From NCBI RefSeq assembly GCF_963556105.2, contig NZ_OY829944.1:1771501-1835500 (forward strand): DNA of 64,000 bases. The letters run 5' to 3'. Below, in pieces: positions 9,684 to 18,706 of this stretch (its first letter is position 1; every line of letters starts with the position of its first letter). The DNA comes from an uncultured Tolumonas sp. (GTDB lineage: Bacteria; Pseudomonadota; Gammaproteobacteria; Enterobacterales; Aeromonadaceae). A program made the translations under genes and the position numbers. The notes below the pieces were generated by a model. The model was not told the DNA's origin. It saw only the letters and a program-made list of their open reading frames with translations, and did not search any database.

Positions 9684-10457
9684 TTAAAGACATTCATCTG
9701 TTCGTAAGGTCAAAACCTCATAACCATCCGCTGTTACTGCGACAGTATGTTCCCACTGAGCAGAGAGCTTTTTGTCTCTGGTTACTACAGTCCAGCCATC
9801 ACGTTTGAGTTTCACTTTTGCTTCACCTTGGTTGATCATGGGTTCAATGGTGAAGGTCATTCCTTCTTTGAGCACGATGCCTGAATTGGGTGTACCATAA
9901 TGCAGAACAGCTGGTTCTTCATGCATCTCTTTGCCGATGCCATGGCCGCAATATTCGCGCACTACCGAGTAATTGTTGATAGCTGCAAATTTTTGTATGG
10001 CATAACCAATATCACCCAGTGTTGCCCCCGGTTTTACAGCACGAATGCCTTGCCACATGGCCTCATAGGTTTTATCCACCAACCGCTTAGCTAGAGGGGA
10101 AACCTCGCCAACCATATACATTTTGCTGGAGTCTGCGATAAAGCCGTTCTTTTCTAGCGTGATATCAACATTTACAATATCGCCAGCTTTCAGAATATGA
10201 GTTTCTGAAGGCATGCCATGACAAACTACTTCATTCACTGACGTGTTGAGAACAAAAGGGAAGTCGTATTGCCCCTTACTAGCAGGGCGGGCATTCAGCG
10301 TATTGGTAATGAAGTCTTCAACCAGATCATTAATTTTCATGGTCGAGATCCCCGGTTGTATAAACGGGTCAAGATAAGCGAATACCGAGGCTAAGAGGCG
10401 GCCAGACTCACGCATTAAATCAAGTTCATCATTAGTTTTAAGTACAATCTCATTCAT
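9684..10457 (-). CDS. map: Type I methionine aminopeptidase paralogue, copy 1
   Basis: The enzyme removes the N-terminal methionine from nascent proteins using two metal ions. All five ligands of the family are visible: two Asp in VNVDITLEKNGFIADSSKMY, His in CGHGIGKEMHEE, Glu in FTIEPMINQG and Glu in SAQWEHTVAV. The ATG at 10457 (MNEIVLKTNDE) aligns with the start of E. coli Map and overlaps the stop of the upstream ParD-like gene in ATGAATGA, implying translational coupling. The protein has 257 aa. It is not in the usual rpsB-tsf neighbourhood and occurs twice in this window, so it is an accessory paralogue rather than the housekeeping gene. Confidence 0.93.
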   Translation of the reverse strand: MNEIVLKTNDELDLMRESGRLLASVFAYLDPFIQPGISTMKINDLVEDFITNTLNARPASKGQYDFPFVLNTSVNEVVCHGMPSETHILKAGDIVNVDITLEKNGFIADSSKMYMVGEVSPLAKRLVDKTYEAMWQGIRAVKPGATLGDIGYAIQKFAAINNYSVVREYCGHGIGKEMHEEPAVLHYGTPNSGIVLKEGMTFTIEPMINQGEAKVKLKRDGWTVVTRDKKLSAQWEHTVAVTADGYEVLTLRTDECL

Positions 10458-10656
10458 TGATCGCATCACTTAACTTCACATCAACCAGTCGAAGCTGTTC
10501 ACGAATAATTTCACTGTAAGTCATGGTTGGGTTGGTTTCGGCCAACATACCCATTTTGATCCAATATTCGGCTTGCGAATTGATTGAACGAACCATTGCT
10601 GAACTGGCTTTGCGCAGCTCTTCGTGGAGTTCATCGCTAATTTTTACAATACCCAT
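10450..10656 (-). CDS. ParD-like small protein upstream of MetAP, copy 1
   Basis: This 68-aa protein (MGIVKISDELHEELRKASS, then MVRSINSQAEYWIKMGMLAE) resembles the ParD-like family, a ribbon-helix-helix type related to antitoxins. The start at 10656 is set by comparison with copy 2, where upstream codons are not conserved. It is the first gene of a two-gene unit with MetAP, with overlapping stop and start. No toxin gene is adjacent, so a classical toxin-antitoxin pair is not shown. It may bind its own promoter, where TGTAT/ATACA-like repeats occur at about 10668-10695. Confidence 0.75.
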   Translation of the reverse strand: MGIVKISDELHEELRKASSAMVRSINSQAEYWIKMGMLAETNPTMTYSEIIREQLRLVDVKLSDAINE

Positions 10657-10733
10657 AAAGCACTTTATGTATGAAACGTACATGTATCGTATATCCGAGA
10701 AGCTGTGATAACAAGAACGTGTAAGAGGTACAT

Positions 10734-10762
10734 AAAAAGCCGCACTCGATTTGAGTGCGGTG
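10734..10762 (-). terminator. Intrinsic terminator of the galactoside operon
   Basis: Read on the minus strand: stem CCGCACTC/GAGTGCGG with a five-base loop, followed by CTTTTTA. It lies just after the end of the GH42 gene. Confidence 0.85.
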
Positions 10763-10838
10763 AAAATGCAGAGAACAGAGTGCTATTCGAACTCTGACCT
10801 CAGCTGGAGGCGTTTTTTCATATTCTTAACAAAAGAAA

Positions 10839-12827
10839 TTAACTCATCTCTTCAATCATCACGCGAACATCACCCGGTTCCAAAATTAAGTCTAAATCAA
10901 CCGATTGGCCACTAAACGCACATTTTCTGGTTCGTGGGGTTAACGTAATTTGCTTCTTTTCTTTGGTTAGGTTTAAGGCAAACAAAATACGTTTGTTATC
11001 GCTACTTCTTACCGAAAGCTCCACTCCTGTTGGTAAGTTGCCGGTAGATTCAATCTGGCATTCCTGAATGATCTGGGAAAATAATCGTTCGTAGCCTACA
11101 TCATTGAGCACAGAGCCGATGTAATAGACCACACCGTTACCAAATTGATTGCGAGTGATCGCCGCTTGACCAGAATAGTATTCACTAGCGTAAAGTCCAA
11201 TTGTTTCTGCGGTACTCAAATTGATGACATCACACCATTGGAAGCAGCTAACTTCTTCGTTTGTGCGTAATACAATTTTCTGCACATCTGTACCAACAGG
11301 GTCGTACTCTTCAACTTGGATACCAGCAATTTTGCTCAATTGGCCGGGTAAGCGCTCTGGCTGACAGACGTTATGCATGTTTTTAACGCCTGTTCGGGTG
11401 GTTAATATCAGCGTACCGCCATTTTTCGCGTAGGTTTCTAATTTTGATACGACAAGGTCATTTTCAAGGAACAGATAAGGTGCGATCACGAGCTTGTAAT
11501 CTTCAATATCCTCAATCCAATTAATGACATCAACGCCGACACCTTGTTTTACTAAAGTTCGATGTAGCTGTTTGAAATTATTCAGATAATCAAAACCATC
11601 TGACTGAGGTTGGATCTTAAAAGCATTATGTTGTTCGTGAGAGAACAACATCGCGACATCATTTTTAAGCGAAGTACCATCCAGTAAATCTGACAATTGT
11701 GCGACTTCTTCTGAGAATTTCTTGAACTCTGAAAAACGTCTACCCGGCTGCCCATGATGATCTAATAAGCCATGCCAAAATTGTTCTGCGCCAATACGCG
11801 CAGTACGCCAGCGGAAGTTAACGATAACGTCTGCTCCCCGCGAGATACTTTGCCATGCATGAGCTCGGATCATGCCTGGGAACGGGGCTCGTGACATCGG
11901 ATTCCAGCAACCAGGTGTGCCGCTTAATTGTTCCATGACCCAGAAGTTTTTCTGTTTAACACCACGGGTTAAATCGAGAGTCAACGCACCATGATAAATA
12001 GCCGCCTTAGAATCATCGTTTAAATCTGTGCTGGGGTAATAGTCAACAGTAGCGAAGTCCATCTCATCGAAGAGATCGTAATAATCAGTGACAACGGGGT
12101 AGCCCCATAAGTTGTGTGTTACAAAATGATTTGGGCAATTCTCGCGGATCAAGGATGCCTGAAAGCGATTAAAATCAGCTACTGAATCAGACGAGAAGCG
12201 TTGGAAATCAAGCAATAACGATGGATTCTGGTGAGGTGAACCACCCAGAGGCGTTGTGACTTGTGACCATGATGTATAATCACCACTCCAAACTACAGTG
12301 CCCCATTCCCGATTTATATTCTCCAGCGAGCCATATTTTCGCTCCAGCCAATTCCTGAATTCCAGTGTACAATTTTCGCAATGGCAATCATTGGCGGCCA
12401 ATTCATTATCAGTTTGCCAGCCTATTACTGCGGGATTATTCGCATAATGATGGGTCAATTTTTTTATTATTTTATTTGTATGCAGACGTAGTGATGGGCT
12501 GTTATAACAGCGATGACATCTTACGCCGGGATATATCGGCTGTTTTTTATTGTCAATAGGTAATATATCGGGATGTTTCTCTACAAGCCAATTTGGTGGC
12601 GTAGCAGTAGGCGTACCTAAAACAACTTTAATCCCCTGTGTGTTAAGTATTTTAATCGCTTTGTCTAACCAATCAAAATCATATATCCCTTCTGTTGGTT
12701 CTAGTTTTGACCAAGCAAATTCAGCTAATCGAACAATAGTAATTCCTGCTGATTTCATTTGCTGTGCATCTTGTTCCCAAATAGCGGGGTCCCAATGCTC
12801 CGGATAATAGTCCACACCAACTTTCAT
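10839..12827 (-). CDS. GH42 beta-galactosidase
   Basis: This glycoside hydrolase family 42 enzyme cleaves terminal beta-D-galactosides, here probably intracellular oligosaccharides. The 662-aa chain has the TIM barrel first (MKVGVDYYPEHWDPAIWEQD), then the trimerisation and C-terminal domains. The acid/base Glu142 is in WQTDNELAAN and the nucleophile Glu299 in FWVMEQLSGTPG. Cys104, 107, 148, 150 and 153 form the zinc site seen in many GH42 enzymes. There is no signal peptide. It is the last gene of the leftward ABC operon, 72 bases after the inner permease gene, so the imported sugar is likely a galactoside such as a galacto-oligosaccharide. The exact substrate cannot be read from sequence. 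Confidence 0.95.
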   Translation of the reverse strand: MKVGVDYYPEHWDPAIWEQDAQQMKSAGITIVRLAEFAWSKLEPTEGIYDFDWLDKAIKILNTQGIKVVLGTPTATPPNWLVEKHPDILPIDNKKQPIYPGVRCHRCYNSPSLRLHTNKIIKKLTHHYANNPAVIGWQTDNELAANDCHCENCTLEFRNWLERKYGSLENINREWGTVVWSGDYTSWSQVTTPLGGSPHQNPSLLLDFQRFSSDSVADFNRFQASLIRENCPNHFVTHNLWGYPVVTDYYDLFDEMDFATVDYYPSTDLNDDSKAAIYHGALTLDLTRGVKQKNFWVMEQLSGTPGCWNPMSRAPFPGMIRAHAWQSISRGADVIVNFRWRTARIGAEQFWHGLLDHHGQPGRRFSEFKKFSEEVAQLSDLLDGTSLKNDVAMLFSHEQHNAFKIQPQSDGFDYLNNFKQLHRTLVKQGVGVDVINWIEDIEDYKLVIAPYLFLENDLVVSKLETYAKNGGTLILTTRTGVKNMHNVCQPERLPGQLSKIAGIQVEEYDPVGTDVQKIVLRTNEEVSCFQWCDVINLSTAETIGLYASEYYSGQAAITRNQFGNGVVYYIGSVLNDVGYERLFSQIIQECQIESTGNLPTGVELSVRSSDNKRILFALNLTKEKKQITLTPRTRKCAFSGQSVDLDLILEPGDVRVMIEEMS

Positions 12828-12898
12828 ATAAAGCCCTCTGAATATCTACAATGATTTAGCGCCCGCGCTGGGCGCTCTATTTTGAATATGAGTTTGCG

Positions 12899-13750
12899 TT
12901 AACCTTTAGTCGCCCCAAAGGTAAGTCCGGCAATAAAATATTTCTGCATGGCAAAAAACATAAGTACGGAAGGTAATGCTGCAAGTAATGAACCAGCAGA
13001 AACTAGATTCCATGCGGTAGTCCATTGACCTTTTAACCCAGCTACACCCACAGTTAGTGGTGCGGCATCATCACCTTGGGTGAGACACAGCGCCCAGAAA
13101 TAATCATTCCAAACAAAAGTGAACACTAAGATGGCTAACGCAGCTAATGCAGGGCCGATCAGCGGTAATACTATTTTGTAGAATAATTGCCATTCTGTTG
13201 CTCCTTCAACTCGGGCCGCTTCAAATAATTCATATGGTAATTCCTTAATGAAATTACGAAGAAATAGAGTACAGAATCCAGTTTGAAATGCGATATGAAA
13301 GAATATTAATCCCTCTACTGTATTAAATAATCCCATTTTTAAAGTTAAGTCACGAACAGGGATCATTAATATTTGAATGGGTACAAAATTACCTGCAACA
13401 AAGGTTGCCAGTATTGCTGTATTCCCACGAAAAGGATATGTTGCCAGCGCAAACCCTGCGGTAGCTGAGAGCGCTATTGCGCCTAATACCGAAGGAAAGG
13501 TAATTAAGCAACTATTCCACAGGTAATGAAGCATGGGTGAATCAATTAATACCGTGCGATAATTTTCCAATAATGAAAAATCTTTTGGCCATCCCCAATA
13601 ATTACCCTGCATGAGTTCTTCTGTTGAGCGAATGGATGTCAACATGACCGCTAATAAGGGTAATAACCAAACGACTAAAGCCAGTGGCAGTGAAAATTTA
13701 TATAAACTCCGATTTGCCGGTTTCCATTTATCTATCGGTAATGGATACAT
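12899..13750 (-). CDS. Sugar ABC transporter permease, MalG type
   Basis: This is an inner-membrane permease of the CUT1 carbohydrate ABC family with about six membrane helices in 283 aa. The cytoplasmic EAA loop that docks to the ATPase is clear (EAARVEGATEWQLFYKIVLP). The C-terminus FGATKG is typical of MalG-like subunits. It is 17 bases downstream of the MalF-like gene, forming the heterodimeric channel with it. Confidence 0.93.
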   Translation of the reverse strand: MYPLPIDKWKPANRSLYKFSLPLALVVWLLPLLAVMLTSIRSTEELMQGNYWGWPKDFSLLENYRTVLIDSPMLHYLWNSCLITFPSVLGAIALSATAGFALATYPFRGNTAILATFVAGNFVPIQILMIPVRDLTLKMGLFNTVEGLIFFHIAFQTGFCTLFLRNFIKELPYELFEAARVEGATEWQLFYKIVLPLIGPALAALAILVFTFVWNDYFWALCLTQGDDAAPLTVGVAGLKGQWTTAWNLVSAGSLLAALPSVLMFFAMQKYFIAGLTFGATKG

Positions 13751-13767
13751 AGAATTTACCTCCGAGA

Positions 13768-14703
13768 TCAGGATTCAGAACGCAACAAGTGGCGTAATTG
13801 ATAAGTAATGAAGACTGACATGATCAGGAATAACACCACGGCAATGGCCGCAGAATAACCAAATCGGAAATATTTGATTGATTGGTCATACATGAAGTAC
13901 GCCAATACGGTTGAGCTGTCATAGGGGCCACCGCCACTCATTACCGCAATCAAGTCAAAACTTCGTAAGGCTCCAATCACAGTGAGGGTGATAGACATAA
14001 ATGTAGCCGGACGAAGTTGCGGTAACACAACATGCCACAGCAAGGACCATCCTTTAGCACCTTCCATTCGTCCAGCCTCAATCACTTCCGGGTTCATTCC
14101 TGTGAGACTGGTGAGATATAAAATCATGCAAAAAGGGATCTGAGGCCACAGTGCGGCGAAAATGATACCGAACGTGGCGTAATGTTCATCACCGAGCACA
14201 GGAATACCATGACCGATGATCAGTTTTAATAATCCAAAGCCCGGATCAAAAAACCAACTGAACACTAAGCCTACGACTACACCTGATAGAACAAATGGCG
14301 AGAAGAAAAGTGACTTAACGAGACGAATACCACGTACATTTTGGTTCAGATACAACGCCAATGCGAGACCAATCGGCGGTGCTAGCATGAACAGTAATAA
14401 CCAAATCAGGTTGTTTTTAAGTGCTGTATAAAACGTATCTGTTTGGAATAACTCCTGATAATTGGCAAAGCCAACAAACACTTTATCCGCTACACCATCC
14501 CAATTATAAAAACTGAGAATAATGCTGCTGAAAATAGGATAGATAACATACATAGCAAAAACGAGAATGGCAGGTAGCATGAAAAAAAATGCGGCTCTGC
14601 GGCGTCGTTTTGCTAAAGGCGATGAAATCGCTTTTTTAGGCATAGACAACGTTCCTACTGGCTCATGATTAGCCAAATTGGGAGAACAGATGGTGTTAGA
14701 CAT
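13768..14703 (-). CDS. Sugar ABC transporter permease, MalF type
   Basis: This is the second channel subunit of the CUT1 importer, 311 aa, with a cytoplasmic N-terminal extension (about 40 residues, including KRRRRAAFF) and about six membrane helices. The EAA loop reads EAGRMEGAKGWSLLWHVVLP. It lies between the binding-protein gene and the MalG-like gene, all on the minus strand with short gaps, so it is part of one operon. Confidence 0.93.
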   Translation of the reverse strand: MSNTICSPNLANHEPVGTLSMPKKAISSPLAKRRRRAAFFFMLPAILVFAMYVIYPIFSSIILSFYNWDGVADKVFVGFANYQELFQTDTFYTALKNNLIWLLLFMLAPPIGLALALYLNQNVRGIRLVKSLFFSPFVLSGVVVGLVFSWFFDPGFGLLKLIIGHGIPVLGDEHYATFGIIFAALWPQIPFCMILYLTSLTGMNPEVIEAGRMEGAKGWSLLWHVVLPQLRPATFMSITLTVIGALRSFDLIAVMSGGGPYDSSTVLAYFMYDQSIKYFRFGYSAAIAVVLFLIMSVFITYQLRHLLRSES

Positions 14704-14771
14704 AATGATTTGCTCCTGGCGGTCTCCGATTAATGAGACCGCTCGTTAAACAAACAGATCAATTTTCAGGG

Positions 14772-16007
14772 TTATTTTGTTTTGTAGATCCGTTGTCGAG
14801 TTTTCTCTAATTGGCTTAAGATTTCGTCAATTTTGGTTGGGTCACTGATGAAACGTTGCATGCCTTTCATCCCTTCATCGGCCATTTCTTTGGTCATATC
14901 GCGATCATAGAACTGGGCAATGCCGCCTTTGGTTGTCGACAGAATTTCAAAGCCTTTCTTCGCAATAGGATCTTCTGGAACAGGAGACATGTTATTGGCT
15001 GGCAATGAGCCAAAGGTTTTTGCAAGTTGAGCACTGACTTCTGGTTTGCTGACAAATGCAAGGAATCGACGTGCATCTGGTTTGTTCTTAGCCTTGGCTG
15101 GGATATTCAAACATTCCGCAGAACCATCTTCTGCAACTGGGATCGTTTTATCGATGATGGGGAACTGGAAGTAACCCGTGTTGTTTTTAATGTCGGCCGG
15201 AATGCCAGCAGATAAGAATGTACCCATCAATGTCATCGCTGCCTGCCCCTGATTGAACAGCGGCAAAGCCGAATCCAATGTGTAAGACAGGGCATTGTCG
15301 ATAAAATAGTGGTTATCGATCAGCTTTTGCCATTCGGCGTATACTTTTTTAACTTTGGGGTCGGTATAAGGAATTTCACCTTTCATCAATTTGATATGGA
15401 AATCATAACCATTGATGCGGAAATCAAGATAATCAAACCAGGCAGCGAGAGTCCAAGCATCACGACCGCCGACAGCAATCGGTGTAACGCCGATTGCTTT
15501 CAGTTTTTGACACGCATCGAGGAACTCTTCCCATGTCCTAGGTTCACCCTTGATACCTGCTTTATCGAACAGATCTTTTCGATAAAACATACCCCATGAG
15601 AAATAGTCTGTCGGAAGCGCATATTGCTTACCGTTATAAGATGATGCGCCTTTTAATGAGGTAAATTGTTTATCCCAACCATTGGTTGTCCAATCCGCTG
15701 ACAGATCTTCAAGCAAACCACGATTGGCGTAATATGACATTCGTTCGCCTTCATGCCATTTCACAATATCTGGGGCTACCGTGGTAAGCCAAGCAGGCAA
15801 TTGAACCTTGTAGGCTTCTTCTTCAATAAATGCAGATTTTACTTTTACATCTGGGTTGGCTTTTTCGAAATCGCTGATCACCGATTCCCAAACAGTTCGC
15901 TGGCTGGCACCTTTAAATGCAATATTGACATTGATTGTCCCTGCATTTGCAATGGTAGTTAGCGCCATTGTTGCCCATAGAATTGAATAACGGCATGCTT
16001 TGTTCAT
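14772..16007 (-). CDS. Sugar ABC transporter substrate-binding protein
   Basis: This is a periplasmic solute-binding protein of the family 1 (MalE/UgpB-like) type. The signal peptide covers about residues 1-22 (MNKACRYSILWATMALTTI, cleavage after ANA). The mature part begins GTINVNIAFKGASQ, and the body shows usual family features (DIVKWHEGERMSYYANRGLLEDLS, in pieces, and ALPTDYFSWGMFYRKDLFDKAG). The 411-aa length is normal. It delivers the sugar to the two permeases encoded immediately downstream. Confidence 0.92.
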   Translation of the reverse strand: MNKACRYSILWATMALTTIANAGTINVNIAFKGASQRTVWESVISDFEKANPDVKVKSAFIEEEAYKVQLPAWLTTVAPDIVKWHEGERMSYYANRGLLEDLSADWTTNGWDKQFTSLKGASSYNGKQYALPTDYFSWGMFYRKDLFDKAGIKGEPRTWEEFLDACQKLKAIGVTPIAVGGRDAWTLAAWFDYLDFRINGYDFHIKLMKGEIPYTDPKVKKVYAEWQKLIDNHYFIDNALSYTLDSALPLFNQGQAAMTLMGTFLSAGIPADIKNNTGYFQFPIIDKTIPVAEDGSAECLNIPAKAKNKPDARRFLAFVSKPEVSAQLAKTFGSLPANNMSPVPEDPIAKKGFEILSTTKGGIAQFYDRDMTKEMADEGMKGMQRFISDPTKIDEILSQLEKTRQRIYKTK

Positions 16008-16024
16008 GTGTGTCTCCAGTTATG

Positions 16025-17167
16025 TTATTGCAGGTGCTTAACCGCACGGCCATCAGCGGTGAAGAGGTGACAGAATTCTGCTGGTACTACCATCTGAATA
16101 CTGTCTTTCGGGTTCGACGTACTATTTCCCTGAACTTTTGCCATCAGCGTTGCGCCACTGACATCATGGAGATGCAAATAGGTTTGTTCTCCGAGACGTT
16201 CGATAAGCGAAATCGTTCGGGTTAAAATGGAGTTAGACTCTGATGCTGAAATATCAGAATCAATGACCTCAAGATGCTCTGGTCTGATACCTAAAGTAAC
16301 TGATTGGCCCACTGTCAGATGAGCACCGGAATTATGAGTCAGAATGTGGTCTTTTGAGCCAGTTAACTGAACTAGGACACCATCGTCAGTAATATCAATC
16401 ACGGTGGCATCGAGAAAATTCATTTGTGGTGCACCGATAAAACCGGCCACAAAACGGCTATTAGGGCGATGATATAATTCGAGAGGAGCACCGACCTGAG
16501 CCACACTGCCAAACATTTCGGCGTTTTTACCCGCATTCAGTAAGACTATTTTATCTGCTAAGGTCATGGCCTCAATTTGATCATGTGTAACATAAACGGT
16601 GCTGGATTGATCAAATCGAGCATGGATGCGAGCAATCTCTAAACGCGTTTTACCGCGCAATGTGGCATCTAAGTTAGATAAGGGTTCATCAAAGAGAAAC
16701 ACACCCGGTTCGCGCACAATAGCGCGACCAATGGCAACGCGTTGGCGTTGACCGCCAGATAATGCTTTTGGTTTCCGATCCATAAACGGTTCGAGCTGTA
16801 ATATGGTGGCAGCTTCTTTTACTCGCCATTCAATTTCCTCTGGCGGTGTTTTGGCTAACTTCAAACCAAAGCCAATATTTTCAGCCACAGTCATATGAGG
16901 GAAAAGAGCATAACTTTGAAACACCATGGCAACACCGCGTTGCGCTGGTGCAACCTCATTAACTCGCTTGCCACTGATATTCACATCGCCATCGGTGGGG
17001 TCTTCTAGACCTGCAATAATGCGTAGTAACGTTGATTTGCCACAGCCTGATGGTCCGAGAAATACGCAGAATTCATGATTGTCGATATCAAGATCGACAT
17101 TGCGCAACACGACGGGGCCATTGTCTCCATATGCTTTTGAAACACCGCGTAAAGTAATAGCTGCCAC
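16025..17167 (-). CDS. Sugar ABC transporter ATPase, MalK/UgpC type
   Basis: This cytoplasmic ATPase energises the importer. Walker A is GPSGCGKSTL (about residues 38-47), the ABC signature is LSGGQRQRVAIGRA, Walker B is VFLFDEPLSNLDA, and the H-loop is in VYVTHDQIEAMT. The C-terminal third is the TOBE/MalK regulatory domain, which in MalK-like proteins binds regulators. The length is 380 aa. It is the first gene of the leftward operon, so the galactoside system has its own ATPase instead of borrowing one. AGGAG lies before the ATG. Confidence 0.94.
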   Translation of the reverse strand: MAAITLRGVSKAYGDNGPVVLRNVDLDIDNHEFCVFLGPSGCGKSTLLRIIAGLEDPTDGDVNISGKRVNEVAPAQRGVAMVFQSYALFPHMTVAENIGFGLKLAKTPPEEIEWRVKEAATILQLEPFMDRKPKALSGGQRQRVAIGRAIVREPGVFLFDEPLSNLDATLRGKTRLEIARIHARFDQSSTVYVTHDQIEAMTLADKIVLLNAGKNAEMFGSVAQVGAPLELYHRPNSRFVAGFIGAPQMNFLDATVIDITDDGVLVQLTGSKDHILTHNSGAHLTVGQSVTLGIRPEHLEVIDSDISASESNSILTRTISLIERLGEQTYLHLHDVSGATLMAKVQGNSTSNPKDSIQMVVPAEFCHLFTADGRAVKHLQ

Positions 17168-17191
17168 TTGAGTTATCTCCTTAACAGTTGA

Positions 17192-17209
17192 TGGTTTAAC
17201 GTTAAATCA
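17192..17209. promoter_or_regulatory. LacI-type operator 1
   Basis: The 18-bp near-perfect palindrome TGGTTTAACGTTAAATCA has a central CG, as is usual for LacI/GalR proteins. It sits 25 bases before the first gene of the ABC operon and matches operator 2 in 15 of 18 positions. The LacI-family protein encoded opposite is the likely ligand. Confidence 0.75.
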
Positions 17210-17277
17210 AGCTAAATCAGAAAAACCTGCGGAAGATCTCAGTTTTAGATAATTGGATTTTTGTTAACGGTCTGTTA

Positions 17278-17293
17278 TGGGATTTTGGTCACA
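17278..17293. promoter_or_regulatory. Candidate CRP site
   Basis: TGGGA-TTTTGG-TCACA matches TGTGA-N6-TCACA in 9 of 10 positions and sits between the two LacI-type operators. This would fit catabolite control of the galactoside operon. Confidence 0.5.
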
Positions 17294-17320
17294 ATTGTAT
17301 GTTTTTAATTCATTATCTAA

Positions 17321-17338
17321 TGGTGTAACGATAAACCA
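17321..17338. promoter_or_regulatory. LacI-type operator 2
   Basis: TGGTGTAACGATAAACCA has the same TGGTxTAACGxTAAAxCA pattern as operator 1, lying 129 bases away. A pair at this distance could allow looping by a LacI tetramer. A separate 10-bp inverted repeat (CACTCAGTAA/TTACTGAGTG, 17337-17363) overlaps its end. Confidence 0.72.
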
Positions 17339-17532
17339 CTCAGTAAAAAACCATTACTGAGTGTTAAGATCAATTTCATCATGGAAAGAATATGTACGAT
17401 TGCATTTATCTCCATCGTGATGAATAAATACAGGGTTGAGACTGCTTTTTGTGGCATAGCAATAAATTATTTGATTGCTTAGGGTCATTAGCTCGATTTC
17501 TCATTCGATTTTTCTACTGATAAGCGGAATTT

Positions 17533-18549
17533 ATGGCAACGATCAAAGAAGTCGCCGCGCTTGCGGGGGTGACGCCAACAACAGTCACTAATGTTCTTCG
17601 TGGGCGCGGCAGGGTCAGTGCAGCAACCCGTGAGCGAGTGTTGGCGGTTGTTGCAGAACAAGGTTACAGACCTAACCTCAACGCGCGTGCGCTAGTAGAA
17701 CAAAAAGCACCTACCTTAGCGCTCATGCTTGGCTGCATTACCAACCCTTTTTATCCGGAATTCACGCTTCAAGCCCATTTAGCGGCACGTCAGCATGGTC
17801 GATTTTTATTGGTATGTAATACCGATCATGAAAATGATGGTGGAATGCAATTTCTGGATGAAGTCGCCGGTTCACTGTCAGATGGTGTATTAGTTGCCAA
17901 TAAAGGGGATATGGATATTTCTCAGCTACGAGAAATTGAACATCGAGGCGTACCCGTAGTGATCAGTGTTTGGGAGTTTCCAGATCAACACCCTGGTATT
18001 CCCTGTGTTGCTTTTGATTCAAAACGAGCCGGTGAAATAGCAACGGAGCATCTTATTTTGCTCGGGCATAAGAAGATAGGGGCTATCATTGCAAGCCCAA
18101 AAGATGGGATCCACGGTGGTCGCTTCGATGGCTTTGTTGATACATTAAATAAAGCAAAACTGACTTATTCTGACCAGCATGTTGAATTTTGTATTGATTC
18201 GTTTGATGGGGGCTATGAAGCAGCCTATAAGCTGTTATCGACAAAACCAGACATTAGTGCATTATTTGTTTCAAACGATTTACCCGCACTGGGCGTTTTA
18301 GATGCTGCTGCGGATCTGAATATCAGAATACCTCAGGACTTATCGGTAGTGAGTATTACCAATATTCAACTGGCTAGCCAGTCAAGACCCACATTAACAA
18401 CAGTCGCTATTCCGACGGCAGAAATGGCCGCTAAGGGTATCGAATTGCTTCTTGAATTATCTGAAAAAAAATATGATGAAGCCCCGATGATATGTGCAGA
18501 ATCGCTTGAGCTAATTCAACGTCAATCAACAGCTGTTTACAGCGAATAA
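17533..18549 (+). CDS. LacI-family regulator of the galactoside operon
   Basis: This is a 338-aa LacI/GalR-family repressor. The N-terminal helix-turn-helix is clear (ATIKEVAALAGVTPTTVTNV, then LRGRGRVSAATRERV) with a hinge near residue 50-58. The periplasmic-binding-like sensor follows (LALMLGCITNPFYPEF to the end, with ALFVSNDLPALGVLDAA). It is divergent from the ABC/GH42 operon across 365 bases that contain two matching operators, so control of that operon is strongly suggested. The inducer is presumably a galactoside, by context only. Confidence 0.92.
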   Translation: MATIKEVAALAGVTPTTVTNVLRGRGRVSAATRERVLAVVAEQGYRPNLNARALVEQKAPTLALMLGCITNPFYPEFTLQAHLAARQHGRFLLVCNTDHENDGGMQFLDEVAGSLSDGVLVANKGDMDISQLREIEHRGVPVVISVWEFPDQHPGIPCVAFDSKRAGEIATEHLILLGHKKIGAIIASPKDGIHGGRFDGFVDTLNKAKLTYSDQHVEFCIDSFDGGYEAAYKLLSTKPDISALFVSNDLPALGVLDAAADLNIRIPQDLSVVSITNIQLASQSRPTLTTVAIPTAEMAAKGIELLLELSEKKYDEAPMICAESLELIQRQSTAVYSE

Positions 18550-18706
18550 AAATATGTTTTTGCAAGCGATGTGTTTTGTGGTTGATGAGGTTAAATTGAA
18601 TTTATGTCTTATAGATGAGCTAATTTTTATAGTGATCTGACCCAGCATTACTGGACAACCGAGGCACATCACCACGGAAAACTACTTGTAGACAGAATCT
18701 AAGTGG

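Larger units (their letters stand above)
9513..10700. repeat. 1.2-kb duplicated unit, copy 1 (ParD-like + MetAP)
   Basis: This segment is nearly identical to 40316-41500. It includes a conserved noncoding stretch, a terminator, the MetAP gene, the ParD-like gene and part of its promoter; similarity fades beyond the promoter. On the left, similarity weakens into the last codons of the helicase gene that adjoins copy 2. This suggests that copy 1 was carried here with a helicase tail. Confidence 0.9.

Noticed and set aside
10450-10656. Classical ParDE toxin-antitoxin pair
   Set aside because: The partner gene is a complete methionine aminopeptidase with all metal ligands, not a ParE/RelE toxin.
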